Source of the DNA: Zhouia amylolytica
GTDB taxonomy: Bacteria; Bacteroidota; Bacteroidia; Flavobacteriales; Flavobacteriaceae
Length of the DNA stretch: 59,802 nt
Reading direction: 5' to 3'
Assembly: GCF_900116365.1 (NCBI RefSeq)
Contig: NZ_FPAG01000012.1
Span: 1 to 59,802 of the forward strand
Positions 8,846-18,158 of this stretch are shown piece after piece; the first letter of the stretch is position 1; each line of letters opens with the position of its first letter. Position numbers and translations under genes: made by a program. The notes beneath the pieces are model-generated. The model made no database searches, was not told the DNA's origin, and saw only the letters and a program-made list of their open reading frames with translations.

Positions 8846-9907
8846 ATGAAGAATGCATTCTACATATTCCTATTATTTAGTTTGTGCTATACTCCTGACA
8901 TCGCTGCTCAGTATAAGTTTTCCGGTGTTATTGATCAATCGACCTGGAGTGATAACGTATACCTCTCGATCATTGAAGATTACAGGCAAACCTCCGGAGT
9001 TTATACAGAACAGATAATTGCCAAAACGAAAGCTGACTCTTTGGGTGTTTTCAGTTTTACCGGGAATCAATTGAGCAATGAAAATAGCATCTACAAAATT
9101 CATGTTGACAATTGTTATGAAAATACAGAGACTGATAATCATTTTAATGGTCATTGTAACAATAGCAAACAAATATTATTTATAGCAAACAATAGAGACA
9201 CCATACAACTTCCATTCTCATTTGACAATGAAATGTTTTGCGAAATAGTTTCGACGAATCCGAAAACGGAATCACTTTTAAAAATCGATTCGGTAGTGGA
9301 CGAAATGAAATATGCTTATAGTCGCTACTCCAGTGAAGCTAACAGAAAGTTAAACAACAAAAAGTGGTTCTCAACGCTTCAGGATTTTGGAGCACAGTTG
9401 AACGAACCTTTAGCTGAATTATATATTTATTCATTTCTTTCGAGTCGAACTCATGATTTCCACCCTTATTACATTGAAGATTTAAGAGAAAACAATTATT
9501 ACCAGGAACTGCTCTTACGTCTGGAAAATAGCTATCCTAATTCGCAGTACACTCACCAATATGCTACGGAAGTGAAGGCCGATAAATATATGTTAGCTGA
9601 AAATCCGGATTCTAAATTCAGTTGGTCTTATATTATATATGGCCTGCTAACGCTTTCTTTGATAACAAACGTCCTACTGTTTAGAAAGATCAAGCATAGT
9701 AACCAGCTAAACACAGATCGATTAGCCGCTCAATTAACCACCCAGGAACACCGGGTATTGGAGTTGATTTTAGACAATAAAACAAACAAAGAGATTGCCT
9801 CAGAAATTTATGTAAGCCTGAGTACTGTAAAAACACACATCAACAATATTTACAAAAAGCTCAATGTACGGTCCAGAGCGGAAGTAAAGGCTATCATCAA
9901 CAAATAA
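8846..9907 (+). CDS. Membrane-spanning LuxR-type transcription regulator
   Basis: A 353-residue protein with a signal peptide (1-22), a periplasmic region of about 235 residues that begins with a beta-sandwich-like part resembling the N-terminal DUF4369-like domains of thioredoxin-fold lipoproteins, one transmembrane helix (about 258-279) and a cytoplasmic LuxR/FixJ helix-turn-helix (297-353) with NKEIASEIYVSLSTVKTHI and the following VRSRAEV motif. It therefore looks like a one-component sensor that reads the periplasm and binds DNA from the membrane. No kinase or receiver domain is visible. It is followed 106 bp later by the DUF1573 gene, a possible target. Confidence 0.8.
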   Translation: MKNAFYIFLLFSLCYTPDIAAQYKFSGVIDQSTWSDNVYLSIIEDYRQTSGVYTEQIIAKTKADSLGVFSFTGNQLSNENSIYKIHVDNCYENTETDNHFNGHCNNSKQILFIANNRDTIQLPFSFDNEMFCEIVSTNPKTESLLKIDSVVDEMKYAYSRYSSEANRKLNNKKWFSTLQDFGAQLNEPLAELYIYSFLSSRTHDFHPYYIEDLRENNYYQELLLRLENSYPNSQYTHQYATEVKADKYMLAENPDSKFSWSYIIYGLLTLSLITNVLLFRKIKHSNQLNTDRLAAQLTTQEHRVLELILDNKTNKEIASEIYVSLSTVKTHINNIYKKLNVRSRAEVKAIINK

Positions 9908-10013
9908 TTTAAAATTCCACCGGGGGACTAATACCCTTTTCAACCCATCAAAACTTTAAGTATATGGATCGTTTTATGATGTTTGTAACCTATTAACCAA
10001 AAAAAACATCATC

Positions 10014-10472
10014 ATGACATCATTATTCAACTTCAAACCACAAAGAACCATTTTGGCTACCAGTACTATTTTGTTCCTTTTAGCCTTATTCGCAAGTTTT
10101 ACCTGTTCCGCTCAGGATCAGGCGAAGTTAACCAAGTCCGGTAAATTTTCATTTGACACAGAAGAAATTAATTATGGGAACCTTCAACAAAATTCAAATG
10201 GAGATCGCGTTTTTATTTTTACCAATACCGGCAATGCTCCGATTGTCATTTCACAGGTAAAAACTTCATGTGGTTGTACCGTACCAACGTATTCAAAGTT
10301 ACCTGTACTTCCGGGGGAGAAAGGAGAAATCAAAGTTCAGTATGATACCAACAGATTAGGAGCTTTTAACAAAACGATCACTATCATATCCAATGCCACT
10401 GATGGTAATAAGATATTGCGTATTAAAGGGAATGTACTAAAGTCAAATCACAACATATCAGACACTAAATAA
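10014..10472 (+). CDS. DUF1573 exported protein
   Basis: A 152-residue protein with an N-terminal hydrophobic segment (about 13-33) that is a signal peptide or anchor, followed by one DUF1573 domain: FDTEEINYGNL, FTNTGNAPIVISQVKTSCGCTVPTY and the later PGEKGEIKVQYDT. DUF1573 domains have an Ig-like (ASH-related) fold and are very common in Bacteroidota, with unknown role. The start is the only ATG compatible with the signal segment. The weak box GATGTTTG lies upstream, one mismatch from the -7 consensus. It sits just after the membrane LuxR gene. Confidence 0.85.
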   Translation: MTSLFNFKPQRTILATSTILFLLALFASFTCSAQDQAKLTKSGKFSFDTEEINYGNLQQNSNGDRVFIFTNTGNAPIVISQVKTSCGCTVPTYSKLPVLPGEKGEIKVQYDTNRLGAFNKTITIISNATDGNKILRIKGNVLKSNHNISDTK

Positions 10473-10592
10473 ATTGTCTTATTAGATAATTCATCTGCCA
10501 TTCTTAAGAATATGTAATATCAGCAGTACAACATGGTAAATGTCGGTTTGAGCGTAATGCAAACTTTTTTAATTGTTCATAAAGAATGGTTT

Positions 10593-10668
10593 GGAATGCG
10601 ACTCGAACTGACTTTATGTGTTCAAAACATTTTTTTTCTGACGGTATCCTTTAATAACCGACTCTTCC
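10593..10668 (-). other. tRNA-like sequence, probably chance or relic
   Basis: On the minus strand a 76-nt stretch begins GGAAGAG, has a possible anticodon-like hairpin (ATGT, 7-nt loop, ACAT), and ends with AGTTCGAGTC and CATTCC. The outer four bases of each end can pair, but the T-stem and most of the acceptor stem do not. It is not a functional tRNA. Confidence 0.2.
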
Positions 10669-10701
10669 TAAAAAAGATGCTCCTGATTGTCTGAAAAAAT
10701 G

Positions 10702-10709
10702 TAATTTTG
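10702..10709 (+). promoter_or_regulatory. -7 element of the lysS promoter
   Basis: TAATTTTG matches TAnnTTTG 18 bp before the ATG at 10728. Its last three bases would be the TTG start of the longest open frame, which argues that the longer frame is not the real start. Confidence 0.6.
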
Positions 10710-10727
10710 CAGTTCAAAATAAAAAGC

Positions 10728-12419
10728 ATGCAACTTTCAGAGCAAGAAATTATTAGGAGAGAGAAACTCGAGAAGTTAAGAGATTTAGGTATAGAGCCGT
10801 TTCCGGCAGCATTATTTCCGGTAGATCATACCTCGAAAAAAATAAAAGAAACCTACGAAGAGGGGAAAAAGGTGGTTATTTCCGGCCGTTTAATGTCAAG
10901 ACGTATTCAGGGAAAAGCCTCTTTTGCTGAGCTTCAAGATAGTGAAGGCCGAATCCAGGTATATTTCAATCGTGATGAAATTTGTACCGGTGAGGACAAG
11001 ACAAAATACAACGATGTTTATAAAAAGCTTCTTGACATTGGTGATTTCATTGGTGTTGAGGGAACGCTTTTCACCACCCAGGTAGGTGAAAAAACGGTGA
11101 TGGTAAACGACTTTACTTTATTAAGTAAAACACTTAGACCATTACCATTACCAAAGGTTGATAGCGAAGGTAATGTATATGACGAATTTAACGATCCTGA
11201 GCAGCGTTATCGAATGCGTTATGTCGATCTTGTTGTAAACCCTAAGGTAAAGGATGTTTTTGTAAAAAGAACCAAGATTATGAACACCATTCGTCAGTTT
11301 TACAACGATATGGGATTCCTTGAGGTTGAAACACCTATTTTACAACCTATACCGGGAGGTGCAGCTGCACGCCCGTTCATGACTCACCACAATGCCCTGA
11401 ACATTCCTCTTTATTTAAGAATCGCTAATGAGCTCTATTTAAAAAGGCTTATTGTTGGGGGTTTTGATGGGGTTTATGAGTTTGCTAAAGATTTTCGTAA
11501 TGAAGGGATGGACAGAACGCACAATCCTGAGTTTACGGTAATGGAGATGTACGCAGCTTACAAAGACTATAACTGGATGATGGATACCACTGAAGAGCTC
11601 CTTGAGAAAATAGCTATTGAGTTACATGGTTCTTCAAAGGTTCTTTTAGACGGAAAAAAGATTGATTATAAAGCTCCTTATAAAAGAATTGGTATTCTTG
11701 ATGCCATTAAAGAGCATACAGGTCATGATCTTTATCAGAAATCTGAGGAGGAAGTCAGAGAAGCTTGTAAAGCTATGGACATTGAGGTGGATGAGACCAT
11801 GGGTATCGGTAAAATGATTGACGAGATCTTTGGAGAAAAATGTGAGCATTTATATGTACAGCCAACGTTCATTATTGATTATCCGGTTGAAATGAGCCCA
11901 CTTACCAAAAAGCACCGTTCAAAGTCCGGGCTAACGGAAAGGTTTGAATTAATTGTTAACGGGAAGGAATTAGCGAATGCTTATTCTGAGTTGAATGATC
12001 CTATCGATCAGCGTGAACGTTTTGAAGAGCAGTTAAAACTTTCGGAAAAAGGTGATGATGAGGCCATGTTTATCGATCAAGATTTCCTAAGAGCTTTAGA
12101 ATATGGAATGCCTCCTACCAGTGGTATTGGAATCGGTATTGATCGTTTGACGATGTTCATGACTGACAGTCATTCTATCCAGGACGTATTATTCTTCCCT
12201 CAGATGAAGCCTGAGCGTAAAAAAGTAGCGATGACGGAAGAAGAAAAAGCAGTTTTTAATATTTTGAAATCTCATTCTCCTATGGACCTTAATGTTTTAA
12301 AAGAGCAATCTGGGCTTAGCAATAAAAAATGGGATAAGACTATAAAGGGATTGACCAAGAACAAACTTGCAAAAGTCAGCAAGTCTAATGATGGTTTATT
12401 TGTTGAAATAGCCGAGTAA
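10728..12419 (+). CDS. lysS: Lysyl-tRNA synthetase, class II
   Basis: Charges tRNA-Lys with lysine in the cytoplasm. The protein has 563 residues from the ATG at 10728 (MQLSEQEIIRREKLEK), the normal start; the upstream TTG at 10707 falls within the -7 box. The N-terminal OB-fold anticodon-binding domain includes VVISGRLMSRRIQGKASFAELQD-type sequence. The class II catalytic core has motif 2 (FRNEGMDRTHNPEF), motif 1 around NDMGFLEVETPIL, and motif 3 (GIGIGIDRLTM). A C-terminal extension of about 60 residues follows the catalytic core, as in many Bacteroidota LysS proteins. A terminator follows about 80 bp later. Confidence 0.97.
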   Translation: MQLSEQEIIRREKLEKLRDLGIEPFPAALFPVDHTSKKIKETYEEGKKVVISGRLMSRRIQGKASFAELQDSEGRIQVYFNRDEICTGEDKTKYNDVYKKLLDIGDFIGVEGTLFTTQVGEKTVMVNDFTLLSKTLRPLPLPKVDSEGNVYDEFNDPEQRYRMRYVDLVVNPKVKDVFVKRTKIMNTIRQFYNDMGFLEVETPILQPIPGGAAARPFMTHHNALNIPLYLRIANELYLKRLIVGGFDGVYEFAKDFRNEGMDRTHNPEFTVMEMYAAYKDYNWMMDTTEELLEKIAIELHGSSKVLLDGKKIDYKAPYKRIGILDAIKEHTGHDLYQKSEEEVREACKAMDIEVDETMGIGKMIDEIFGEKCEHLYVQPTFIIDYPVEMSPLTKKHRSKSGLTERFELIVNGKELANAYSELNDPIDQRERFEEQLKLSEKGDDEAMFIDQDFLRALEYGMPPTSGIGIGIDRLTMFMTDSHSIQDVLFFPQMKPERKKVAMTEEEKAVFNILKSHSPMDLNVLKEQSGLSNKKWDKTIKGLTKNKLAKVSKSNDGLFVEIAE

Positions 12420-12493
12420 CAATTATCAAATACGCTTTCAATTTCCTATTCGAAAAAGAACAGGTTTCGATGAAAGTCAAAATCAGAACACAT

Positions 12494-12524
12494 AAAAAAA
12501 GGCCTTCTTATGAAGGTCTTTTTT
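12494..12524. terminator. Bidirectional terminator lysS / 119-residue gene
   Basis: AAAAAAGGCCTTC, TTAT loop, GAAGGTCTTTTTT: a 7-bp core stem with one G-T pair, extended by A/T runs, between two converging genes. It overlaps the last bases before the stop of the minus-strand gene. Confidence 0.85.
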
Positions 12525-12882
12525 ATACCGCAAGATTTCCGTTAAAGAAACTTTGATCGCGCATCGGTTCATTTATACTAATACAATTGAGTTCCGGATG
12601 CGATTCGTTAAAATAAACGTAAACCGGTTCATTTAATTTCGGGAGCTCCAGATAGGCCTCTTTTTCTGACACTTTAATAAAAATGGTTCCTTCCCCGGTT
12701 TCTGGCACATATTTTCCATTTGGTAAACTTACGGCATCATCGGTAAAAAAGACCTGCACCGTATGCCCTTCGCCCGAACATACCAGTTGACCATAAACAG
12801 GATAATTAATTTGATTAATTTGGACAGATGATTTGGTTTGATCCAGGTGGTAATCCTCAACTAAAAATACTTTGCTACACAT
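12523..12882 (-). CDS. Hypothetical protein
   Basis: A 119-residue protein that I do not recognise. There is no signal peptide or membrane segment; it starts MCSKVFLVEDYHLDQ and appears beta-rich with three evenly spread acidic-aromatic stretches. It stands alone between two strong terminators, converging with lysS. Composition and codon use look like those of its neighbours, so it is likely to be a real gene. Confidence 0.6.
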   Translation of the reverse strand: MCSKVFLVEDYHLDQTKSSVQINQINYPVYGQLVCSGEGHTVQVFFTDDAVSLPNGKYVPETGEGTIFIKVSEKEAYLELPKLNEPVYVYFNESHPELNCISINEPMRDQSFFNGNLAV

Positions 12883-13002
12883 AATTTAAAGAGTTTAAGA
12901 TTAGTGAATACATAATGAGGCGAAGTACAGCTGACGGGGTTCTTTATAGCTCTAAATTAAACAACTGATAGCGAGCAGAATATTAAAATTGTTATACGAC
13001 AA

Positions 13003-13029
13003 AAAAATCCGCCTAAACAGCGGATTTTT
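13003..13029. terminator. Rho-independent terminator
   Basis: AAAAATCCGC, 7-nt loop, GCGGATTTTT: a perfect 6-bp GC-rich stem with flanking A and T runs. It lies beyond the terminator of the 141-residue gene and upstream of the 119-residue gene and probably acts as a second barrier. Confidence 0.8.
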
Positions 13030-13083
13030 CACTTTCCAAAATTAAGTATGAAAACAAAAAAATACATTCTTTAAAAAAAGATC

Positions 13084-13123
13084 TTTACAGTAAGCAGAGT
13101 CCCTCAATTCCGCTTACCGTAAA
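13084..13123 (-). terminator. Terminator of the 141-residue repeat protein gene
   Basis: On the minus strand TTTAC, one mismatch, GTAAGC, a 16-nt loop, GCTTAC, one mismatch, GTAAA, then a run of T after GATC. It is 35 bp past the stop. Confidence 0.65.
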
Positions 13124-13157
13124 TCTCTTACTTTAAATGCATGCATATTAACATTGA

Positions 13158-13583
13158 TCAAAATTTTATATTACTTGTTGACATAGAAAAGGATGTTTCA
13201 TAATCTAATTCATCCAGATCTATATATTTAATCTGACTCAAGGTACCAATGTATGGATCGAAATCATGAGGTAAATATTTATCAGATTCTATATTGGCTC
13301 CAACCTCTAATTCAGCATCGATATCAACATATTCTATTGCATCCAATGAACCTAAATAAGGGTCAAAACCTTTAGGTAAATATGGGGTGGTATCAAATCC
13401 TAAATCAAACTCTTCGTTATCTTCAATATATTCAATCGTTTTTAAATCAAGTTGATTATCCGGATCTTCAATGGTTATTTCAATTGTATTTGAGTTTGAA
13501 TTCAACTCATAAGGCTCTGTACTATTTTGTGTAACTGCTTCTCCTCCCAAAAGCAAACTACTGATTACAATAAATTTAAACAT
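13158..13583 (-). CDS. Secreted acidic repeat protein, unknown function
   Basis: A 141-residue protein with a short hydrophobic N-terminus (signal-like, about residues 3-18) and a strongly acidic body built of an internal repeat. Units start at Ile50 (IEYIEDNE), Ile83 (IEYVDIDAE) and Ile118 (IKYIDLDE), about 33-35 residues apart. Between them recur YLPKGFDPYLGSL (68-80) and YLPHDFDPYIGTL (103-115). The repeated Leu-Pro-x-x-Phe-Asp-Pro-Tyr motif resembles short flavobacterial exported proteins of unknown role. It is a lone gene with its own terminator. Confidence 0.65.
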   Translation of the reverse strand: MFKFIVISSLLLGGEAVTQNSTEPYELNSNSNTIEITIEDPDNQLDLKTIEYIEDNEEFDLGFDTTPYLPKGFDPYLGSLDAIEYVDIDAELEVGANIESDKYLPHDFDPYIGTLSQIKYIDLDELDYETSFSMSTSNIKF

Positions 13584-13879
13584 GGTTGTTAGTTTTTAGT
13601 TTCTATTTTTTGATTGACTTTACTATTAAGACTATCTAGAATTCAAACTGTTACGCGTTTTAGGAGGATTTTAACTATTTAGCACAAATTTTTAGAGAAC
13701 CTTAAGAAATTCCCGGAAGAAGACATATTTTACTATTAGTAATAACCTTGGATGCATAAAAAATTATATATAAATTTTACCGCGAAAGATTTATTGTGAT
13801 ATTTCTAGTTTTTAACAAAAAAAGATATAAAACTTTCGTATTATAGCGAATTAAATCTTCATTTTGTTTCTTTTGGAAT

Positions 13880-16627
13880 ATGAGCATTATAAAAGGATTA
13901 CATATAAGAACCGTTATAGTTTTACTATTTGTAACACTTGCCATTGTTGTAACATATAACCTGGTAAAGCCGGAGCAGGTTGTCAGTTTTAGTTCGGATA
14001 TAAAACCAATTCTTAATAAACACTGTATATCGTGCCATGGCGGAGTTAAAAAAAATGGAGGATTTAGTCTTCTGTTTGAGGAGGAAGCCTTTGCAAAAAC
14101 GGAATCAGGAATTCCGGCTATTATTCCTGGTGATGCAAAGAACAGTTCATTTATCAAGCGATTGCACGAAAGTGATCCTGAACTTAGAATGCCTTACAAG
14201 CGGCCTGCCCTTTCTAAGGAGGAAATAACCTTACTCACTAAATGGATAGATCAGGGAGCAAAGTGGGGAGCCCATTGGGCATATTCGGCCCCTCAGGAGG
14301 TTGAAATTCCAAAACATCAGGAGACTGCTAATGTTATTGATGGATCGAATATCAGACCGGTGAATGAAATTGATCATTTTATTTTAACCAAACTGGAAGA
14401 ACAAAATATTCAACCAAATGCTTTAGCTGATTCTACGACGCTGATCAGAAGGTTATCATTAGATATCACAGGTTTACCGCCAAGTGAATCGTTATTTAAA
14501 CAATGGACCACAAATAAGCTCTCGTATAGTGCTTTAACCGATAGCCTCCTTTCCAAAAATACTTATGGTGAGAAATGGGCTTCCTGGTGGTTAGATCTGG
14601 CCCGTTATGCAGATAGTAAAGGTTATGAAAAAGACAATGGGCGTACCATGTGGCGTTACAGGGATTGGGTAATCAATGCTTTTAACGAAAATATGCCTTT
14701 CGATCAATTTACGGTTGATCAATTAGCAGGTGATCTGCTTGACGACCCTACTACCGATCAGATGATTGCCACCGCCTTTCACAGAAATACCATGAATAAT
14801 GATGAGGGAGGAACGGATGACGAAGAGTTTCGTGTGGCAGCCGTTATGGATCGTGTAAACACAACTTTTGATGTATGGCAAAGTACTACCATGGCTTGTG
14901 TACAGTGTCATAGTCATCCATACGATCCGTTTAAGCATGAGGAATACTATGGAATAATGGGATTCTTTAACAACACTCGTGACGAGGACACTCCTGGTGA
15001 TGAACCTGTTATAAAGTTTTACAACGACAATCAACGTGATAAAATTGATAATGTTAACCAATGGATAGAAAAGCACGGTAATCAACAATTGGCAAAAAGT
15101 TATAAAAACTTTTTGTTATTCAACGAACCAATTTACCAGGCTCATCTTGCAGAAGACTTTACAAATGGGGAATTACAGGACACCAAATGGTTATCCTTAT
15201 GGGATAACGGGTCATGTTATTTGAAAGACATTTATACTCAAGGCTCTTCCTATATTTATTTAAAATACTGGACAAACAACAATGGCACCAAAATAATCAT
15301 CAGGGAAAAAGACAAAAACGGACAGATCCTGTCTTCATTTACCTTGAACAAAACCAATGGAAGAACCATAGATCGTTTTCCATTAAAATCTATCGATTAT
15401 AAAACTGACCTGTATATTGAAGCTCATAATAGTTCCCTTGGGCCACAACAAGGAACCAGCTCTATAGTATGGTTTGGGTTTTTAGAGGATCTCCCAGGAA
15501 AACAGGAATCAGGATATACTCAAATTGACGATTCATTTTTATCTCTTTTAAACATTCGTACTCCTACCTTGCCCATCATGCTGGACAACCCATCTTATAT
15601 GGCCCGGGAAAATAGATTCTTTGAAAGGGGTAACTGGTTGTTGAAGGGGGATACTGTAAAGCCACACACCCCTCCTGCACTTAACGAATGGAATCCTGAC
15701 TGGCCAAATACCAGGTTGGGCTTATCCAAATGGCTGGTTAGCAAACAAAATCCATTAACTGCCCGAACAGTGGTTAATCGAATATGGCATCAGTTATTTG
15801 GCAGGGGTATTGTTTCTACATTGGAAGATATGGGAACCCAGTCTGAACCGCCTTCTCATCGGGCTTTATTAGATTGGCTGGCTTTCAGATTAATGAATGA
15901 ACACGACTGGCAATTAAAACCTTTAATCAAGGATATTGTTATGTCCAGAACCTACAGACAAAGCTCTAAAAGTAATGCAGCGTTATATAATACAGACCCT
16001 GAAAATAAATTTTATGCAAGAGGTCCGAGACATCGATTGAGTGCTGAACAAGTGAGAGATCAAGCACTCATGGTCTCGGGATTAATCAGTTATAAAATGG
16101 GCGGTCCGAGTGTGATGCCTCCGCAGCCTGACGGAATATGGCAAACGGTATATAGTGGTGCAAAATGGACCGAAAGTAAAGGAGAGGACAAATACCGCAG
16201 AGGTATTTATACTTATTTAAAGCGAACCAGCCCTTACCCTTCTTTTATTTCATTTGATGCTGGTAGTCGGGAGGTTTGTACCATACGCAGAACTATCACC
16301 AACACTCCTTTACAGGCATTGGTTACTTTAAATGATCCGGTTTACCTGGAGGCTTCTTTTTATCTGGCTGAGCAAATGCTGGAAAAGGAGGATATCCGTG
16401 AGGCCATCGCCTATGGATATCGACGAGCTATGTTTACTGACATTTCCGAAACTAAAATAAGCGAACTTGAAAAGCTTTATGACGAAGCATTTACAGAGTT
16501 TAACAATGATTCAGATCGTACAAAAGATTTTCTTAGTTACGACGCTACCCCTACGGCAAAAGAAGCTGCAATGACAGTGGTAGCAGGAGCTATTATGAAT
16601 TTGGATGAATTTCTGACTAAATCTTAA
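13880..16627 (+). CDS. PSD1 / planctomycete-type cytochrome C protein (DUF1549-DUF1553)
   Basis: A 915-residue protein with a membrane anchor or signal (about 10-29), a planctomycete-type cytochrome domain (PSCyt1) with heme motif CISCH (Cys49, Cys52, His53) and a likely Met ligand in LRMPY (Met104), then DUF1549 (about 165-370) carrying a second CVQCH (Cys340, Cys343, His344), and DUF1553 (about 610-880). Between the two DUFs, residues about 410-540 form an extra beta-rich stretch resembling a carbohydrate-binding or lectin fold. Known relatives (PSD1) occur in Planctomycetes and Bacteroidota beside DUF1501 genes; activity is unknown, and a redox role on sugars is often suggested. First gene of the cluster. 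Confidence 0.88.
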   Translation: MSIIKGLHIRTVIVLLFVTLAIVVTYNLVKPEQVVSFSSDIKPILNKHCISCHGGVKKNGGFSLLFEEEAFAKTESGIPAIIPGDAKNSSFIKRLHESDPELRMPYKRPALSKEEITLLTKWIDQGAKWGAHWAYSAPQEVEIPKHQETANVIDGSNIRPVNEIDHFILTKLEEQNIQPNALADSTTLIRRLSLDITGLPPSESLFKQWTTNKLSYSALTDSLLSKNTYGEKWASWWLDLARYADSKGYEKDNGRTMWRYRDWVINAFNENMPFDQFTVDQLAGDLLDDPTTDQMIATAFHRNTMNNDEGGTDDEEFRVAAVMDRVNTTFDVWQSTTMACVQCHSHPYDPFKHEEYYGIMGFFNNTRDEDTPGDEPVIKFYNDNQRDKIDNVNQWIEKHGNQQLAKSYKNFLLFNEPIYQAHLAEDFTNGELQDTKWLSLWDNGSCYLKDIYTQGSSYIYLKYWTNNNGTKIIIREKDKNGQILSSFTLNKTNGRTIDRFPLKSIDYKTDLYIEAHNSSLGPQQGTSSIVWFGFLEDLPGKQESGYTQIDDSFLSLLNIRTPTLPIMLDNPSYMARENRFFERGNWLLKGDTVKPHTPPALNEWNPDWPNTRLGLSKWLVSKQNPLTARTVVNRIWHQLFGRGIVSTLEDMGTQSEPPSHRALLDWLAFRLMNEHDWQLKPLIKDIVMSRTYRQSSKSNAALYNTDPENKFYARGPRHRLSAEQVRDQALMVSGLISYKMGGPSVMPPQPDGIWQTVYSGAKWTESKGEDKYRRGIYTYLKRTSPYPSFISFDAGSREVCTIRRTITNTPLQALVTLNDPVYLEASFYLAEQMLEKEDIREAIAYGYRRAMFTDISETKISELEKLYDEAFTEFNNDSDRTKDFLSYDATPTAKEAAMTVVAGAIMNLDEFLTKS

Positions 16628-16630
16628 AAG

Positions 16631-18139
16631 ATGGATAACACAGAAAGACTGATACAGGAAAAAATAAAACGCGAAATAGAAACACAAACGCGCAGGCACT
16701 TTATAAAGGACTGTGTTGCCGGTATGGGGGGAATTGCTCTCAGCTCTCTTTTCTTTTCATGCAATAGCTTTTTTGACAATAAAAAAGGCGGCAAGTTAAG
16801 TTTAACAGAGCGCGATTTAAATCCACTCGCTACTTTGGCACCTCCTTTTCCCCCGAAGGTGAAGTCGGTTATTTATTTACATATGGCCGGGGCACCCTCG
16901 CAATTAGAAATGTTTGATTACAAGCCTGAATTACAAAAACTACATAACCAGTCGTGTCCTGAATCGTTTTTAGAAGGTCGGAAATTCGCCTTTATCCGCG
17001 GTGTTCCTAAATTATTAGGTCCGCAAGCTAAATTTAATCAAGTTGGAGAAGCAGGAAACTGGGTTTCGGAGTATTTACCACATTTTAAAAAGGTGGCCGA
17101 TGAAGTCGCTTTTTTAAAGGCTGTGAATACCGATCAATTTAATCATGGTCCTGCCCAATTATTTATGCACACTGGAAGTCCACGATTAGGAAGACCTAGT
17201 ATTGGTTCCTGGGTTACTTATGGTCTGGGGTCAGAGAATCAAAATCTTCCCGGCTTTGTTGTTTTGACTTCGGGAGGTAAAAACCCAAGTGCCGGAAAGA
17301 GTGTTTGGGGTAGTGGATTTCTACCATCTGTATACCAGGGAGTGCAATGCCGATCGAAAGGGGATCCGGTGTTATATATCGATGACCCAAAGGGAATGTC
17401 AAGAGGGCTAAAGAAGCGAACTATTGATGCCATCAATTCGATTAACAAAGAAGAATTTGACAACTATTCTGATCCGGAAACGCTAGCCAGAATCAATCAG
17501 TATGAAATGGCTTATCGTATGCAAATTGCAGTCCCGGAAGTAATGAACATCAATAATGAACCTGATTATATTAAAGAAATGTACGGCGTTGAAAAGGGAA
17601 AAGAGTCTTTTGCCAACAACTGTCTTCTTGCCAGAAAACTTGTTGAAAAAGGTGTTCGGTTTGTACAATTATTTGATTGGGGCTGGGACAGCCATGGAAC
17701 GGACCACAGTACTGCTGTAGATTTAGGATTAAAAAATAAATGTAGAGAGATCGATCGTCCGATTTCTGCTTTAATACTCGACCTCAAACAACGTGGGTTA
17801 TTAGACGACACACTTGTTGTATGGGGAGGTGAATTTGGAAGAACGCCTATGCAGGAAAACCGCGAAGGAAAGGAACAAGGCTATAAAGGACGTGATCATC
17901 ACGTAGATGCCTTTACCATGTGGATGGCCGGAGGTGGTGTTAAGAAAGGTGCTTCCTGGGGAAAGACTGATGAAATAGGATTTTCGGCGCTTGAAGGGCA
18001 AGTATCAGTGCATGATGTTCATGCTACCATACTTCACTTATTAGGATTCAATCACGAACAATTCACTTACGATTTCCAAGGCCGACCATTTAGATTAACC
18101 GATGTACACGGACATGTCATTAAAGAGATACTTGCTTAA
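16631..18139 (+). CDS. DUF1501 exported protein
   Basis: A 502-residue protein starting 3 bp after the PSD1 stop, so translation is probably coupled. The N-terminus has an arginine-pair signal: QTRRHFIKDCVAGMGGIALSSLFF (residues 17-40) resembles a twin-arginine signal and is followed by a Cys that could be a lipobox. DUF1501 features follow, such as VIYLHMAGAPSQLEMFDYKPEL, the GPAQLFMHTGSPRLGRPSIGSW segment, and VVWGGEFGRTPM near residue 400. DUF1501 has an alkaline-phosphatase/sulfatase-like fold; its substrate is not known. The pairing with a PSD1 gene is the norm in this family. Confidence 0.9.
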   Translation: MDNTERLIQEKIKREIETQTRRHFIKDCVAGMGGIALSSLFFSCNSFFDNKKGGKLSLTERDLNPLATLAPPFPPKVKSVIYLHMAGAPSQLEMFDYKPELQKLHNQSCPESFLEGRKFAFIRGVPKLLGPQAKFNQVGEAGNWVSEYLPHFKKVADEVAFLKAVNTDQFNHGPAQLFMHTGSPRLGRPSIGSWVTYGLGSENQNLPGFVVLTSGGKNPSAGKSVWGSGFLPSVYQGVQCRSKGDPVLYIDDPKGMSRGLKKRTIDAINSINKEEFDNYSDPETLARINQYEMAYRMQIAVPEVMNINNEPDYIKEMYGVEKGKESFANNCLLARKLVEKGVRFVQLFDWGWDSHGTDHSTAVDLGLKNKCREIDRPISALILDLKQRGLLDDTLVVWGGEFGRTPMQENREGKEQGYKGRDHHVDAFTMWMAGGGVKKGASWGKTDEIGFSALEGQVSVHDVHATILHLLGFNHEQFTYDFQGRPFRLTDVHGHVIKEILA

Positions 18140-18158
18140 CCACGAAACGAACCATGCA

